64,000 bases of DNA from Streptomyces tropicalis (lineage in GTDB: Bacteria > Actinomycetota > Actinomycetes > Streptomycetales > Streptomycetaceae), in the NCBI RefSeq assembly GCF_029269835.1, contig NZ_JARJBB010000006.1, positions 326,236 through 390,235 of the forward strand, read 5' to 3'. Under the pieces are notes generated by a model. That model saw only the letters and a program-made list of their open reading frames with translations. It searched no databases and was not told the DNA's origin. Shown piece after piece: positions 48,528 through 60,449 of this stretch. Positions within the stretch are counted from its first letter, which is position 1. The number at the start of each line of letters is the position of its first letter. The translations under genes were made by a program, and so were the position numbers.

Positions 48528-49921
48528 GCCTTCTCCTCCTCGCTCTCCGCGTCCCCTCCCGGTCCCGCCGCCTTCCCGGCCTCCTCGGCCGGCTCCGGCG
48601 GGCGGTCGAACTCGTCGGTGACCCGCGGTGCCGCGTCGCCCTCCCCGCCGGTCCAGCGGACGGTCAGCTCGCCGAGCGCGGTCTCCTGGTCCAGTGCCAC
48701 GGCCTTCTCCCGGTACAGCTCCAGCAGCGCCAGGAAGCGGGCGACGACGGTGAGCGTGTCCCCGGTGTCCTCCACCAGGACCCGGAAGCTCGCCTCGCCG
48801 AGCTCACGGAGCCGGGCGACCACGATCCCGGCCTGCTCCTGCACGCTGACCAGGGGTGCGTGGATGTGGTCCACGTACACCTGCGGCCTGGGTTTCGGCT
48901 GCATCGCCTTGACCGCGAGGCGGGCGAAGCCCTCCGGCCCGATGCTGATGACGACCTCGGGCAGCAGCTCCGCGTGGTGGGGTTCCAGGCCGACGGTCCG
49001 GGGGTACCGCCGGGCCTCCTCGTCGAGGCGGCCGTTGAAGATCTCGGCGATCTGCTTGTAGGCGCGGTACTGCAGCAGCCGCGCGAACAGCAGGTCCCGC
49101 GCCTCGAGCAGCGCCAGGTCGGCCTCGTCCTCGACCTCGGCGGCGGGCAGCAGCCGGGCGGCCTTGAGATCGAGCAGGGTCGCGGCCACGACCAGGAACT
49201 CGGTCGTCTCGTCCAGGTCCCAGTCCGGGCCCATGGCGCGGATGTGCGCCATGAACTCGTCGGTCACCTTGGACAGCGCGACCTCGGTGACGTCGAGCCG
49301 GTGCTTGGAGATCAGCTGCAGGAGGAGGTCGAAGGGTCCCTCGAAGTTCGCCAGCCGGACCTTGAAGACTCCGTCGTCGCCGCCGCCGGGGCTCTCGTCG
49401 CCGGAGCCCTCGTCGCCGCCGCCCTCGGTGGCGCCGCGGCCGTCGTTCCCGTCGTGGCCGTGGGAATCCCCCGGCTCTCGGCGCTCCCCCGGCCCTCCGC
49501 GCTCCGCCGGCCCGGCCGCGGCTCCGGTTCTCGCGGGCTCACCGGGGTCCGCCGCGGTGTCCGGCTCCCCGGGCTCTCCGGGTCCGTCCGCGGGCGGCTC
49601 CGTGGCCGGGGACGCCGGCGCGGGGACCGGGCCCGGTGCGGGGCGGTGCGGGGGGCGGGTCGAGACACCGGGGCGCGGCTCGGTCTCCGGTGCGGACGCG
49701 GAGGACGGGGCCGGATCAGCGGCGGCCGGGGCCGGGGCGGTCGCCTCCGGGGACGCGGGGTGGGACGGGACGGCCGGGGCGGGCCGCCGGCCGCCGGGTC
49801 CGGCGGAGGGCGGGGCCGGGCCGGCCGGCGGGGCCGTCGCCGCGCTCGTGCCCGGCCCGCGTCCCAGCGCGCGCCGGCGACCGGCCGGGGGGCCGGAGGC
49901 GGGAGGGTCGTTCGGGGTCAT
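48524..49921 (-). CDS. scpA: Condensin subunit ScpA with a long disordered N-terminus
   Basis: The 465-aa kleisin-type subunit has the typical core only from about residue 185 (FKVRLANFEGPFDLLLQLISKHRLDVTEVALSKVTDEFMAHI), with the C-terminal winged helix at LGELTVRWTGGEG. The first 180 residues are Pro/Ala/Gly-rich and disordered, nearly doubling the usual 250-280-aa length. ATG 49921 would give this long form; a start nearer the core (for instance inside DDGVFKVRL) cannot be ruled out. It lies downstream of the ParA-like gene and partner. Confidence 0.93.
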   Translation of the reverse strand: MTPNDPPASGPPAGRRRALGRGPGTSAATAPPAGPAPPSAGPGGRRPAPAVPSHPASPEATAPAPAAADPAPSSASAPETEPRPGVSTRPPHRPAPGPVPAPASPATEPPADGPGEPGEPDTAADPGEPARTGAAAGPAERGGPGERREPGDSHGHDGNDGRGATEGGGDEGSGDESPGGGDDGVFKVRLANFEGPFDLLLQLISKHRLDVTEVALSKVTDEFMAHIRAMGPDWDLDETTEFLVVAATLLDLKAARLLPAAEVEDEADLALLEARDLLFARLLQYRAYKQIAEIFNGRLDEEARRYPRTVGLEPHHAELLPEVVISIGPEGFARLAVKAMQPKPRPQVYVDHIHAPLVSVQEQAGIVVARLRELGEASFRVLVEDTGDTLTVVARFLALLELYREKAVALDQETALGELTVRWTGGEGDAAPRVTDEFDRPPEPAEEAGKAAGPGGDAESEEEKA

Positions 49922-49939
49922 GGCCCCCGCAGGCTATCG

Positions 49940-50488
49940 CTACCGCCCGCGCAGTCGTCGTACGAGGATGCTGGCGTCTCCGCGGGTCTCCAGGTCGGCG
50001 AGGACCACCGCGACGGCCTCGCGGACGATCCGCCCGCGGTCGACGGCCAGACCGTGCTCGCCGCGCAGCACCAGCCGGGCGTGCTCGAGGTCCATGAGCT
50101 CCTCGGCGGACACGTAGACCGTGATCTTCTCGTCGTGCCGCTCGCGCCCGCTGGGGCGGCGGGCCGCGGCCCGCCCGCGCTTGCGGGACGCCTCGCCGGA
50201 GGCAGAACCTTCCTGCGTCCCCGCGCGCGCCGGGCCGCCCGTGCCGCCCCGGCTGCGGGACTCCCCCGCGTCGGCCGCGGCGTCCGCGGCCGCGTGCTCG
50301 GCGCCCGAGCCGTCGCCGCCCTGGGCGGGCACGGCGTGCGGCGCGTCCTCCGCGGCGGCCGCCGGGTCGCTCTCACCCGCCGGAGCGGGAACCCGCGCCT
50401 CGCCGCCTGCCTGGCGTCGCGGAGTGGACGGCTGGAGCGCCGTACCCCCTGTCGTTCGGAACAGTTCGTCGGCCCCCGGCAGACTCAC
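49940..50488 (-). CDS. Small partner of the ParA-like ATPase (ribbon-helix-helix-like)
   Basis: The 182-aa protein has a disordered Ala/Gly-rich first half and a C-terminal module HDEKITVYVSAEELMDLEHARLVLRGEHGLAVDRGRIVREAVAVVLADLE. The KITVYVSAEELMDLE strand and helices resemble ribbon-helix-helix or ParB-like DNA-binding modules. GTG at 50486-50488 overlaps the parA-like stop by GTGA, so they are translated together. Probably a partition or condensation adaptor; no ParB box is visible. Confidence 0.75.
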   Translation of the reverse strand: MSLPGADELFRTTGGTALQPSTPRRQAGGEARVPAPAGESDPAAAAEDAPHAVPAQGGDGSGAEHAAADAAADAGESRSRGGTGGPARAGTQEGSASGEASRKRGRAAARRPSGRERHDEKITVYVSAEELMDLEHARLVLRGEHGLAVDRGRIVREAVAVVLADLETRGDASILVRRLRGR

Positions 50489-51666
50489 TCGGCGTGACAC
50501 CGGGCGAGCACCTCCCTGGCGAGCTGGCGGTAGGCGGCGGCACCGACGGAGTTGGAGGCGTACGTGGTGATCGGCTCACCGGCGACTGTGGTCTCCGGGA
50601 AGCGGACGGTGCGTCCGATGACCGTGTGGTAGACGTGGTCGTCGAACGCCTCGACGACGCGCGCGAGCACCTCACGGCTGTGCACGGTGCGCGAGTCGTA
50701 CATCGTGGCGAGGATCCCGTCGAGCTCCAGCTCCGGGTTCAGCCGCTCCTGGACCTTCTCGATGGTCTCGGTCAGCAGGGCCACACCGCGCAGCGCGAAG
50801 AACTCGCACTCCAGCGGCACGATCACCTTGTGCGCGGCGGTGAGCGCGTTGACCGTCAGCAGGCCGAGCGAGGGCTGGCAGTCGATCACGATGTAGTCGT
50901 AGTCGTCCATCAGCGGCTTGAGGGCCCGCTGGAGGGTGGACTCGCGCGCGACCTCGGAGACCAGCTGGACCTCGGCGGCCGACAGGTCGATGTTGCTGGG
51001 CAGCAGGTCCATGTTGGGGACCGCGGTCTTCAGCAGGACCTCGTCCGCCGACATGCCCCGCTCCATCAGCAGGTTGTAGACGGTGAGGTCGAGCTCCATC
51101 GGGTTGACGCCGAGTCCGACCGACAGCGCGCCCTGCGGGTCGAAGTCCACGAGCAGCACGCGGCGTCCGTACTCCGCGAGCGCGGCACCCAGGTTGATGG
51201 TCGACGTCGTCTTGCCGACGCCGCCCTTCTGGTTGCACATCGCGATGATCTTCGCGGGGCCGTGGTCGGTCAGCGGCCCGGGGATCGGGAAGTACGGCAG
51301 CGGGCGTCCGGTCGGGCCGACGCGCTCGCGGCGCTGGCGGGCAGCGTCGGGCGCGAGCGTGGCCGCGTACTCGGGGTCGGGCTCGTACTCGGCGTCGGGG
51401 TCGTAGAAGTGCCCCTCGGGCAGTTCGTCGTAGTCGGCGAAGTGGTTGTGGGGCGCGCCACTTCCGTCGCCGGCCATGGCGTTCACGTGATGGCCATCCA
51501 TGCTCTGGTGTGCTGGCTGAGTCACCCCTGGGTTCCGGCGGTGACTCCGGTGGGCTGCGAAGGTGCGCACAGCGACGGAGCCGACAGCCTCGGGCCCCGA
51601 GGGGCTCTGGCCCGTCGCAGGCGTTCCTGGCTGACCACCCCCGGGAGAAAATGTCGACTCATTCAC
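50485..51666 (-). CDS. ParA/Soj-like chromosome segregation ATPase
   Basis: The 393-aa deviant-Walker ATPase has KIIAMCNQKGGVGKTTSTINLGAALA (Walker A with the signature Lys) at about 140-160. DYDYIVIDCQPSLGLLTVNAL and VIGRTVRFPETTVAGEPI follow. The 125-residue N-terminal extension is low complexity. It is the ParA-like protein located beside scpAB, distinct from the parAB pair near the replication origin. GTG at 51666 has AAGGAGGT upstream. Confidence 0.92.
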   Translation of the reverse strand: MNESTFSPGGGQPGTPATGQSPSGPEAVGSVAVRTFAAHRSHRRNPGVTQPAHQSMDGHHVNAMAGDGSGAPHNHFADYDELPEGHFYDPDAEYEPDPEYAATLAPDAARQRRERVGPTGRPLPYFPIPGPLTDHGPAKIIAMCNQKGGVGKTTSTINLGAALAEYGRRVLLVDFDPQGALSVGLGVNPMELDLTVYNLLMERGMSADEVLLKTAVPNMDLLPSNIDLSAAEVQLVSEVARESTLQRALKPLMDDYDYIVIDCQPSLGLLTVNALTAAHKVIVPLECEFFALRGVALLTETIEKVQERLNPELELDGILATMYDSRTVHSREVLARVVEAFDDHVYHTVIGRTVRFPETTVAGEPITTYASNSVGAAAYRQLAREVLARCHAE

Positions 51667-52046
51667 AAGTCGTCTTACCTCCTTGGTGACCAGGAAACTT
51701 CTAGACAGGTCAGCGTGGCACCATGCCGACGGTTGGCGACTCTATGGCGTGTCGGCGGTCCGCAGCAACACAATCCGCCGGACCCGGCCGGATGTGTCGG
51801 CAATGAAACAACCCTCTGTCAAGGGCGTACAGCCGTCGCACCGCAGGTTTCACCGGTGCGTGAATCGGTCGAATGGTTGCGATCGCCGCGAGTTGGCCGA
51901 GTACGGCGAAGTGACCATACACACACCCGGCCGGACCTTGTCGGGCAAGGTCCGGCCGGGTGTGCGATGTTGACGAACGTGTTGACGTATCGCCTTTTGC
52001 GCACCGGGGACTTGGGGCCGCCGGTCACCGGCGGGTCCTCGGCGGA
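51667..52046. other. 380-bp gap between ald and parA-like gene
   Basis: It contains the parA-like leader, a TTCAC-N6-GTGAA dyad at 51849-51864, and the ald terminator (51922-51964). No ORF of note. Confidence 0.5.
51922..51964. terminator. Perfect 19-bp terminator downstream of ald
   Basis: Arms 51922-51940 (CACACCCGG...) and 51946-51964 are perfectly complementary around TCGGG, about 85 bp after the ald stop (minus strand). Confidence 0.8.
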
Positions 52047-53162
<1,116 letters not shown>

Positions 53163-53306
53163 GTCGATCACGGTCCTTGACTCTGGGAATGTGGGGCAAT
53201 ACAAGACGTAACCCGGCATGCACGCGCATACCCGGGGACACCGCAGAAGACCGAGCGGCAGAGCCAGTCTAATGAAGGCGTTCGCGCTGTCTAGCCTTTC
53301 ATTGCA

Positions 53307-55394
53307 TCAATCTTCAGCGAAAGCACCGCGGATTTCGCAGGCGCCGGTGTCCGGTTCCGATGCATGGGCGTCCCTGCCGCCGTCATCGGCGTCCCGGTCC
53401 CGCTCTCCCAGCATGCGCTCGGCGGCCCCGCGGTGCAGGCGCGCGGCCGTCGGGTCGCCCAGCCGGTCGAGGGTGTCGGCGAGCCGGAGCTGGAGCGCGG
53501 CCTGCAACCGGACGTCGTCCGCGCGGCGGGCCCACTCGACCGCCTCCTGGCAGGTCCGCAGCGACTCCGCGGGCCGCCCCGCGTACTCCTGGACCCGGGC
53601 CAGTTCGCTCAACGCCCGCGCGTGGGCGCCGACATCGCCGGTCCTGCGGTGGGCGGCGACCGCGGCCCGCCAGTGGCGCAGGGCGTCGCCGTACCGGCCG
53701 GCGTAGGTGTGCGCGGTGGCGATGCGGCCGTACAGCCGGGCCGCCTCCGCGTGCTCGCCGCGGGCCAGCCGCTGCGCCAGGGCCCGGCCGAACCAGTCGG
53801 CGGCCCGGTCGTGGTCCCCCAGCTCCTGGTGGGCGCTGCCTACGGATTCCATCGCGCGGCCGGTCGCGTAGGGGTCGTCCGCCTGGCGTCCGGCGTCCAG
53901 GGCGGCCCGGTAGCGGACCAGCGCCTCGGCGGTGCGGCCGGTGCGGGCGTCGAGGTCGGCCAGGTTCAGGAGTGCGGCGGCCCTCTCCCGGGGGAGCCCT
54001 CGGCGCTCGGCCACGTCGAGGACCAGGCCGTGGATGCCGTACAGGTCGCCGGCCGCGGCCCGGGTGCCGAAGTGGGCGACCATCGCCCGCACCAGCTGGG
54101 ACATCAGCCGGCGGGCCAGGGTGTCCAGCTCCCCGTCGGCGACGGCCAGCCGGGCGGAGGCGAGCAGGGCGCCGCGGCGGGCGCGCAGCCAGTCCTCGGC
54201 GTCCCGCGGGGTGGCGAAGCGCAGCGCCGGGGGCAGGGCCTTCAGCTTCTCCCGGGTCTCGGGGCTGTCGGTCTCGGTGATCGCGCGGCAGGACTGGAGC
54301 AGCCGCACGCTGCGCTCCAGCATCCGGGCGCGGGCCAGCTGCAGCTCGGCGGGGCGGTCCTGGGCCCGCGCCAGGGCCCGCAGCAGCGGGTGCAGGCAGG
54401 CGGGCACCTCGTAGTGCGGCGGCGCGGCGGACACCGCGTGCAGCAGGCCCAGACCGGCCAGGTCGTCGAGGACGCCCCGGGCGCTCTCGACGGAACAGCC
54501 GGCGAGCGCGGAGGCGGTGTGCGGGTCGACGTCGCCCGCCGGGGCGAGCGCGAGCAGGCGCAGCGTGCGGGCGGCGGTGGCGGGCAGGGCCGCGTGCACG
54601 AGCAGCAGGACCCGTTCCAGCGGGGTGCCCTCGTCGGGGTCGGCGTGGAGCTGCTTGGCCAGGTCCGCCACGGCCGCCTGGGGGTGCGCGGCGAGCCAGC
54701 CGCCCGCCAGGGTCAGCGCGGCGGGATGCCCCTGGAGCCGCTCGACCAGGCTTTCGGCGGCGCGCGGGTCGACGGTGACGCGGACCGCGTCGATGCACTG
54801 GGTCAGCAGGTCCACCGACGCCTTGGTGTCGAGTCCGCCGAGGGTGCAGGGGCGGACGTCGGCGATCCCGGTGAGCGGGCCGCGGGCGACCGCGACCAGC
54901 AGGCAGTCGGCGTTGTCCGGCAGCAGCGCGTCGACCTGCTCGGCACCGGCCGCGTCGTCGAGCAGGAGGAGGGTGCGGCGATCGGCCAGCGCGGCCCGGA
55001 AGGCGGCGGCGAGGTCGTCCTCGGCGGCGCCGGGCGGGGTGGGCAGGCCGAGAACGGTGAGCAGGTCGCGGGCGGCGCGCTCGACGGGGACGGGGGTGCC
55101 GTCCGGTTCGGTGAGCCGGGCCCGGAGCACCCCGTCGGGGTAACGGTCCGCGACCTGGCGCACCAGTTCCTCGGCGAGTGCGGTACGTCCGGATCCGGGC
55201 CGCCCGGCGACGAGGAGCACCCGGGCACGGGGGGCCTTGCGGCCGGAGATGGTGTCCAGGCCGGCGCGCTGGATGTCGGCGCGCAGTTCCTTCAACTCCC
55301 TTGTGCGGCCCAGGAATTGACGCCCCGTGGGAGTGACGGGACGGTCCTTCCCGGTCGGGCTCGCACCGCCTGCGTCCATCGCCTGATCCGCCAC
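53307..55394 (-). CDS. NB-ARC/STAND-type NTPase with TPR repeats
   Basis: The 695-aa protein has a short lead, then GRTRELKELRADIQ and the P-loop VLLVAGRPGSGRTALAEELV. A Walker B-like TLLLLDDAAGAEQVDALLPDN, an inserted winged-helix region and a TPR array in the last 250 residues follow (EALVRYRAALDAG, RAADWFGRALAQRLARGEH, GDALRHWRAAVAAHRRTG). It resembles SARP/AfsR-like regulators without the DNA-binding domain, so it may be a signalling scaffold. GTG at 55394 has GGGAG upstream. It lies between ald and a NUDIX gene; this arrangement is conserved in Streptomyces as far as I recall. Confidence 0.82.
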   Translation of the reverse strand: MADQAMDAGGASPTGKDRPVTPTGRQFLGRTRELKELRADIQRAGLDTISGRKAPRARVLLVAGRPGSGRTALAEELVRQVADRYPDGVLRARLTEPDGTPVPVERAARDLLTVLGLPTPPGAAEDDLAAAFRAALADRRTLLLLDDAAGAEQVDALLPDNADCLLVAVARGPLTGIADVRPCTLGGLDTKASVDLLTQCIDAVRVTVDPRAAESLVERLQGHPAALTLAGGWLAAHPQAAVADLAKQLHADPDEGTPLERVLLLVHAALPATAARTLRLLALAPAGDVDPHTASALAGCSVESARGVLDDLAGLGLLHAVSAAPPHYEVPACLHPLLRALARAQDRPAELQLARARMLERSVRLLQSCRAITETDSPETREKLKALPPALRFATPRDAEDWLRARRGALLASARLAVADGELDTLARRLMSQLVRAMVAHFGTRAAAGDLYGIHGLVLDVAERRGLPRERAAALLNLADLDARTGRTAEALVRYRAALDAGRQADDPYATGRAMESVGSAHQELGDHDRAADWFGRALAQRLARGEHAEAARLYGRIATAHTYAGRYGDALRHWRAAVAAHRRTGDVGAHARALSELARVQEYAGRPAESLRTCQEAVEWARRADDVRLQAALQLRLADTLDRLGDPTAARLHRGAAERMLGERDRDADDGGRDAHASEPDTGACEIRGAFAED

Positions 55395-55536
55395 GGGCCA
55401 CACTCCCGTCCCACCGCACGCGCAAGCCCGCCGGGTCTTCCGGTACGGGCGTTTCCAGAGCCTAGTTCACGCTCTGCGACGTCTCCGGCGGAGCACGGCG
55501 AAGACGTCCCCCGATCGGATCAGGCGATCGTCACAC

Positions 55537-55567
55537 TTCCGCCCTCCGCGGGGCGCGGAGGGCGGAA
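55537..55567 (-). terminator. Terminator of NUDIX gene
   Basis: TTCCGCCCTCCGC (55537-55549) pairs with GCGGAGGGCGGAA (55555-55567), 44 bp after the NUDIX stop at 55611 on the minus strand. Confidence 0.65.
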
Positions 55568-55610
55568 CGAGCGGGTCCGCGGCGCGGATCCGGGGACGGC
55601 GCAGTGGGGT

Positions 55611-56240
55611 TCAGGCGTCGAAGGGCCGCGCGGGCCACGGCGCCCCGGCCGGGCGCAGCGCCTCCGGGCCGGCACCCTGCCGCGCCGCGACGAGCGCGAG
55701 GACGCCCACGACGAGGCAGTTGTTGTGCAGCTCGCCCGCGAGCACCCCGCGGACGAGTTCGTCGACGGGCACCCGGGCGTACTCCAGGTCCATCTCCTCG
55801 TGCTCGACCTCGAAGCGCTCGCCGTCCGCCTCGGACAGCCCGCGGGCGAGGAAGATCCGCACCGCCTCGGAGCAGCCGCCGGGGGTGGTGTACACGTCGG
55901 TGAGGACCCGCCAGTCCTCGGCCTTGACGTGCGCCTCCTCGTACAGCTCGCGCTGGGCCGCGTGCAGGGGGTTCTCGCCGGGCACGTCGAGCAGCCCGGC
56001 CGGGATCTCCCACAGCTTCTGCCGCACCGGGTGGCGGTACTGGCGGATGAGCAGGACGCGGTCGGCGTCGTCGAGGGCGAGGACGGCGACGGAACCGGGG
56101 TGGACCTGGTAGTCGCGGCGGACCACCGAGCCGTCGGGCATGACCACGTCGTCGGTGCGGACGGAGGTCTTGTTGCCGGTGAACGGGGTCGCCGTCGCCC
56201 GGATCTCCCACTCCTCGGGAGTGTCCTTGATCGTCGTCAT
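55611..56240 (-). CDS. NUDIX hydrolase (ADP-ribose pyrophosphatase-like)
   Basis: The 209-aa NUDIX protein has VVRRDYQVHPGSVAVLALDD, QYRHPVRQKLWEIPAG and the Nudix box GLLDVPGENPLHAAQRELYEEAHV (the usual EExG is EEAH). This form resembles ADP-ribose pyrophosphatases. ATG 56240 has GAAGGA upstream. It lies just downstream of pyrG (about 100 bp gap) on the same strand. Confidence 0.9.
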   Translation of the reverse strand: MTTIKDTPEEWEIRATATPFTGNKTSVRTDDVVMPDGSVVRRDYQVHPGSVAVLALDDADRVLLIRQYRHPVRQKLWEIPAGLLDVPGENPLHAAQRELYEEAHVKAEDWRVLTDVYTTPGGCSEAVRIFLARGLSEADGERFEVEHEEMDLEYARVPVDELVRGVLAGELHNNCLVVGVLALVAARQGAGPEALRPAGAPWPARPFDA

Positions 56241-56339
56241 GCCCTGTCCTTCCACACGTGTGAGCGCCGACCGGCGCCACGGGAACCGGGGTGCGGTTCG
56301 CTGAAGATCCGCAACCCCGGCAACCGTACAACCGGTGTG

Positions 56340-58004
<1,665 letters not shown>

Positions 58005-58520
58005 GGCCAAGAGGGGGCTCCCGTGGTCGCGGTTCGGTCTGCGGTGCGGCGGGCCGGCCCGGAGATCCCGGGGTGTCCGGCTCGGACGCCGTCGCTGCGG
58101 TTCGGGGGGTTCGGGCCCACCGGTCCACGGGCTACCAGGGTATCAGCGCCGGAGAGCGGCGACTTCCGGCCACTCTCCGCGCACATCCCGACACGGGTAC
58201 GGACCCGTCACAGGTTTCTCACCCGTGGCTCACCCGTTCGGCGCAGATGCGTTGCCCGGAGCGGCACGCACATCATCTACGTGCGTCGTATCCTGCTCGG
58301 ACACTCGCTGCCGAGCCCGGCCGGCCCCACGGCACCACCCCCGCCCGACGGCACCGGAACAACGAGAGCTCGTCAGTTCGTTGAGCAACAGTTGTCACTT
58401 CGTCCCACCGACGGAGGGACCGCGTCGCAGCACCGCTCGACGACGCAGTACAACAACCCCTTGACCGCACTAGCGACCGCCCCCACGCGGGGTGACGTGG
58501 CCGTTCGACTGGAGTTGCAC
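58005..58520. other. 516-bp divergent intergenic region pyrG / GH15
   Basis: It holds the leader and promoter of pyrG on the left and, on the right, a less GC-rich stretch (58265-58470) that may contain the GH15 promoter. No ORF is convincing. CTP-sensing control of pyrG by reiterative transcription needs a C-rich start, and one is not clear here. Confidence 0.45.
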
Positions 58521-60323
58521 GTGGCCGGGCGCATCGAAGACTACGCACTCATCGGAGACATGCAGACCGCCGCGCTGGTCTGCCGGGACGGCACGGTCGA
58601 CTGGCTGTGCCTGCCGCGCTTCGACTCGCACGCCATCTTCGCCGGTCTGCTGGGCACCGAGGAACACGGCTTCTGGCGGCTCGGCCCGGCGCACGCGGCC
58701 GGCGCGGAACCGCCCACCGCGGCCCGGCGCACCTACCGCGGCGACTCGCTGATCCTGGAGTCGGAGTGGGACACCCCGCGCGGCACGGTCCGCGTGACCG
58801 ATTTCATGCCCCCGCGCGACGGCGCCCCGCAGCTGATCCGCATCGTGGAGGGCGTCACCGGCCGGGTGCCGATGCGCTCGGCGCTGCGCATGCGCTTCTC
58901 CTACGGCCGGGTCGTGCCGTGGGTCCACCGCTACGACCGGCGCTCGGTCGCGGTCGCGGGCCCGGACTCGGTGTGGTTCGACACCGAGGCGGAGACCTAC
59001 GGCAGGTCGCTGACCACGTACGCGGACTTCACGGTCGCTCCCGGTGACCGGATCGCGTTCACCATCTCGTGGCAGCCCTCGCACAAGGACGCCCCGCCGC
59101 TGCCCGAGCCGGAGCAGTCGCTGGAGGCCACCGAGGACTTCTGGCGCGATTGGGTCGGGCACTGCACGTACCACGGCCCCTACCGGGAGGCCGTGGTCCG
59201 CTCCCTCATCACGCTGAAGGCCCTGACGTACGCCCCGACCGGCGGGATCGTCGCCGCGCCCACCACCTCCCTGCCGGAGGACATCGGCGGCGTGCGCAAC
59301 TGGGACTACCGCTACACCTGGCTGCGGGACGCGGCGATCACCCTGTCCTCGCTGCTGCGCACCGGCTACCGCGAGGAGGCCCGCGCCTGGCGCGAGTGGC
59401 TGCTGCGGGCCGTCGCGGGCGACCCGGAGAACCTGCAGATCATGTACGGCATCGCCGGTGAGCGCGAGCTCGGCGAGGCGGAGCTGGACTGGCTGCCCGG
59501 CTACGAGAACTCCGCCCCGGTCCGGGTCGGCAACGGCGCCGCCCACCAGCTCCAGCTCGACGTCTACGGCGAGGTCACCGAGGCGCTGCACCTGGCCCAC
59601 ATGACCGGCCTCGCCCGCAACGACTACGCGGCCCTGCTCCAGCTCAAGCTGATCCGCTACCTGGAGAAGCACTGGCAGGAGCCGGACGAGGGCATCTGGG
59701 AGGTCCGCGGGCCCCGCCGCCACTTCGTGCACTCCAAGGTCATGGCCTGGGTCGCCGTGGACCGCACGATCAAGCTGATCGAGTCCGGGGACGCCGACGG
59801 TCCCCTGGAGCGGTGGAAGGACCTGCGCGACGACATCCACCGGGACGTCTGCGAGAAGGGCTACGACAAGGAGCGCAACACCTTCACGCAGTCCTACGGC
59901 TCCCGGGAGCTGGACGCGTCGCTGCTGCTGATCCCGCAGATGGGGTTCCTGCCGCCGGACGACAAGCGGGTGATCGGCACGATCGAGGCGATCCAGCGCG
60001 AGCTGTCCACCTCGGACGGCTTCATCCTGCGCTACCCCACCGACGGCGAGCACGCGGGCGTCGACGGGCTTCCCGGGGACGAGGGCGCCTTCCTGGCGTG
60101 CTCGTTCTGGATGGCCGACGACCTGGCGATGATCGGCCGCGTCGAGGAGGCCCGCAAGCTCTTCGAGAAGCTGCTCGCGCTGCGCAACGACCTCGGGCTG
60201 CTCGCCGAGGAGTGGGACCCCCGGCTCCAGCGCCAGGTCGGCAACTTCCCGCAGGCCTTCAGCCACGTCCCGCTGATCGACACCGCCCTGCGGCTGACGG
60301 CCAGCGGGGCCTACGGAGGCTGA
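58521..60323 (+). CDS. Glycoside hydrolase family 15 protein (glucoamylase/trehalase-like)
   Basis: The 600-aa protein starts AGRIEDYALIGDMQTAALVCRDGTVDWLCLPRFDSHAIFAGLLG, the standard GH15 N-terminal module. The (alpha/alpha)6-barrel part contains GGVRNWDYRYTWLRDAAITL (catalytic Glu/Asp region) and GLPGDEGAFLACSFWMADDL. The closest known actinobacterial GH15 enzymes include trehalases as well as glucoamylases, so trehalose or maltooligosaccharide turnover is possible. GTG 58521 is chosen because GGAG lies 6 nt upstream. No signal peptide, so cytoplasmic. Confidence 0.9.
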   Translation: MAGRIEDYALIGDMQTAALVCRDGTVDWLCLPRFDSHAIFAGLLGTEEHGFWRLGPAHAAGAEPPTAARRTYRGDSLILESEWDTPRGTVRVTDFMPPRDGAPQLIRIVEGVTGRVPMRSALRMRFSYGRVVPWVHRYDRRSVAVAGPDSVWFDTEAETYGRSLTTYADFTVAPGDRIAFTISWQPSHKDAPPLPEPEQSLEATEDFWRDWVGHCTYHGPYREAVVRSLITLKALTYAPTGGIVAAPTTSLPEDIGGVRNWDYRYTWLRDAAITLSSLLRTGYREEARAWREWLLRAVAGDPENLQIMYGIAGERELGEAELDWLPGYENSAPVRVGNGAAHQLQLDVYGEVTEALHLAHMTGLARNDYAALLQLKLIRYLEKHWQEPDEGIWEVRGPRRHFVHSKVMAWVAVDRTIKLIESGDADGPLERWKDLRDDIHRDVCEKGYDKERNTFTQSYGSRELDASLLLIPQMGFLPPDDKRVIGTIEAIQRELSTSDGFILRYPTDGEHAGVDGLPGDEGAFLACSFWMADDLAMIGRVEEARKLFEKLLALRNDLGLLAEEWDPRLQRQVGNFPQAFSHVPLIDTALRLTASGAYGG

Positions 60324-60436
60324 CGCCGCAGCGGCCCCCGGGCCGGGACGGACGGGGCCGGAGGGCGGCTTTGGACCCCCGCCCCTGCGGGGTCGGTGCC
60401 GGGTACACGGAGCTGTCCCCGCGACGCCGCCCCGGG

Positions 60437-60442
60437 TAGCGT
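60437..60442 (+). promoter_or_regulatory. Leaderless -10 of the PucR gene
   Basis: TAGCGT is followed by seven bases (ccgcagc) and the ATG at 60450: TANNNT-N7-ATG. Confidence 0.55.
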
Positions 60443-60449
60443 CCGCAGC

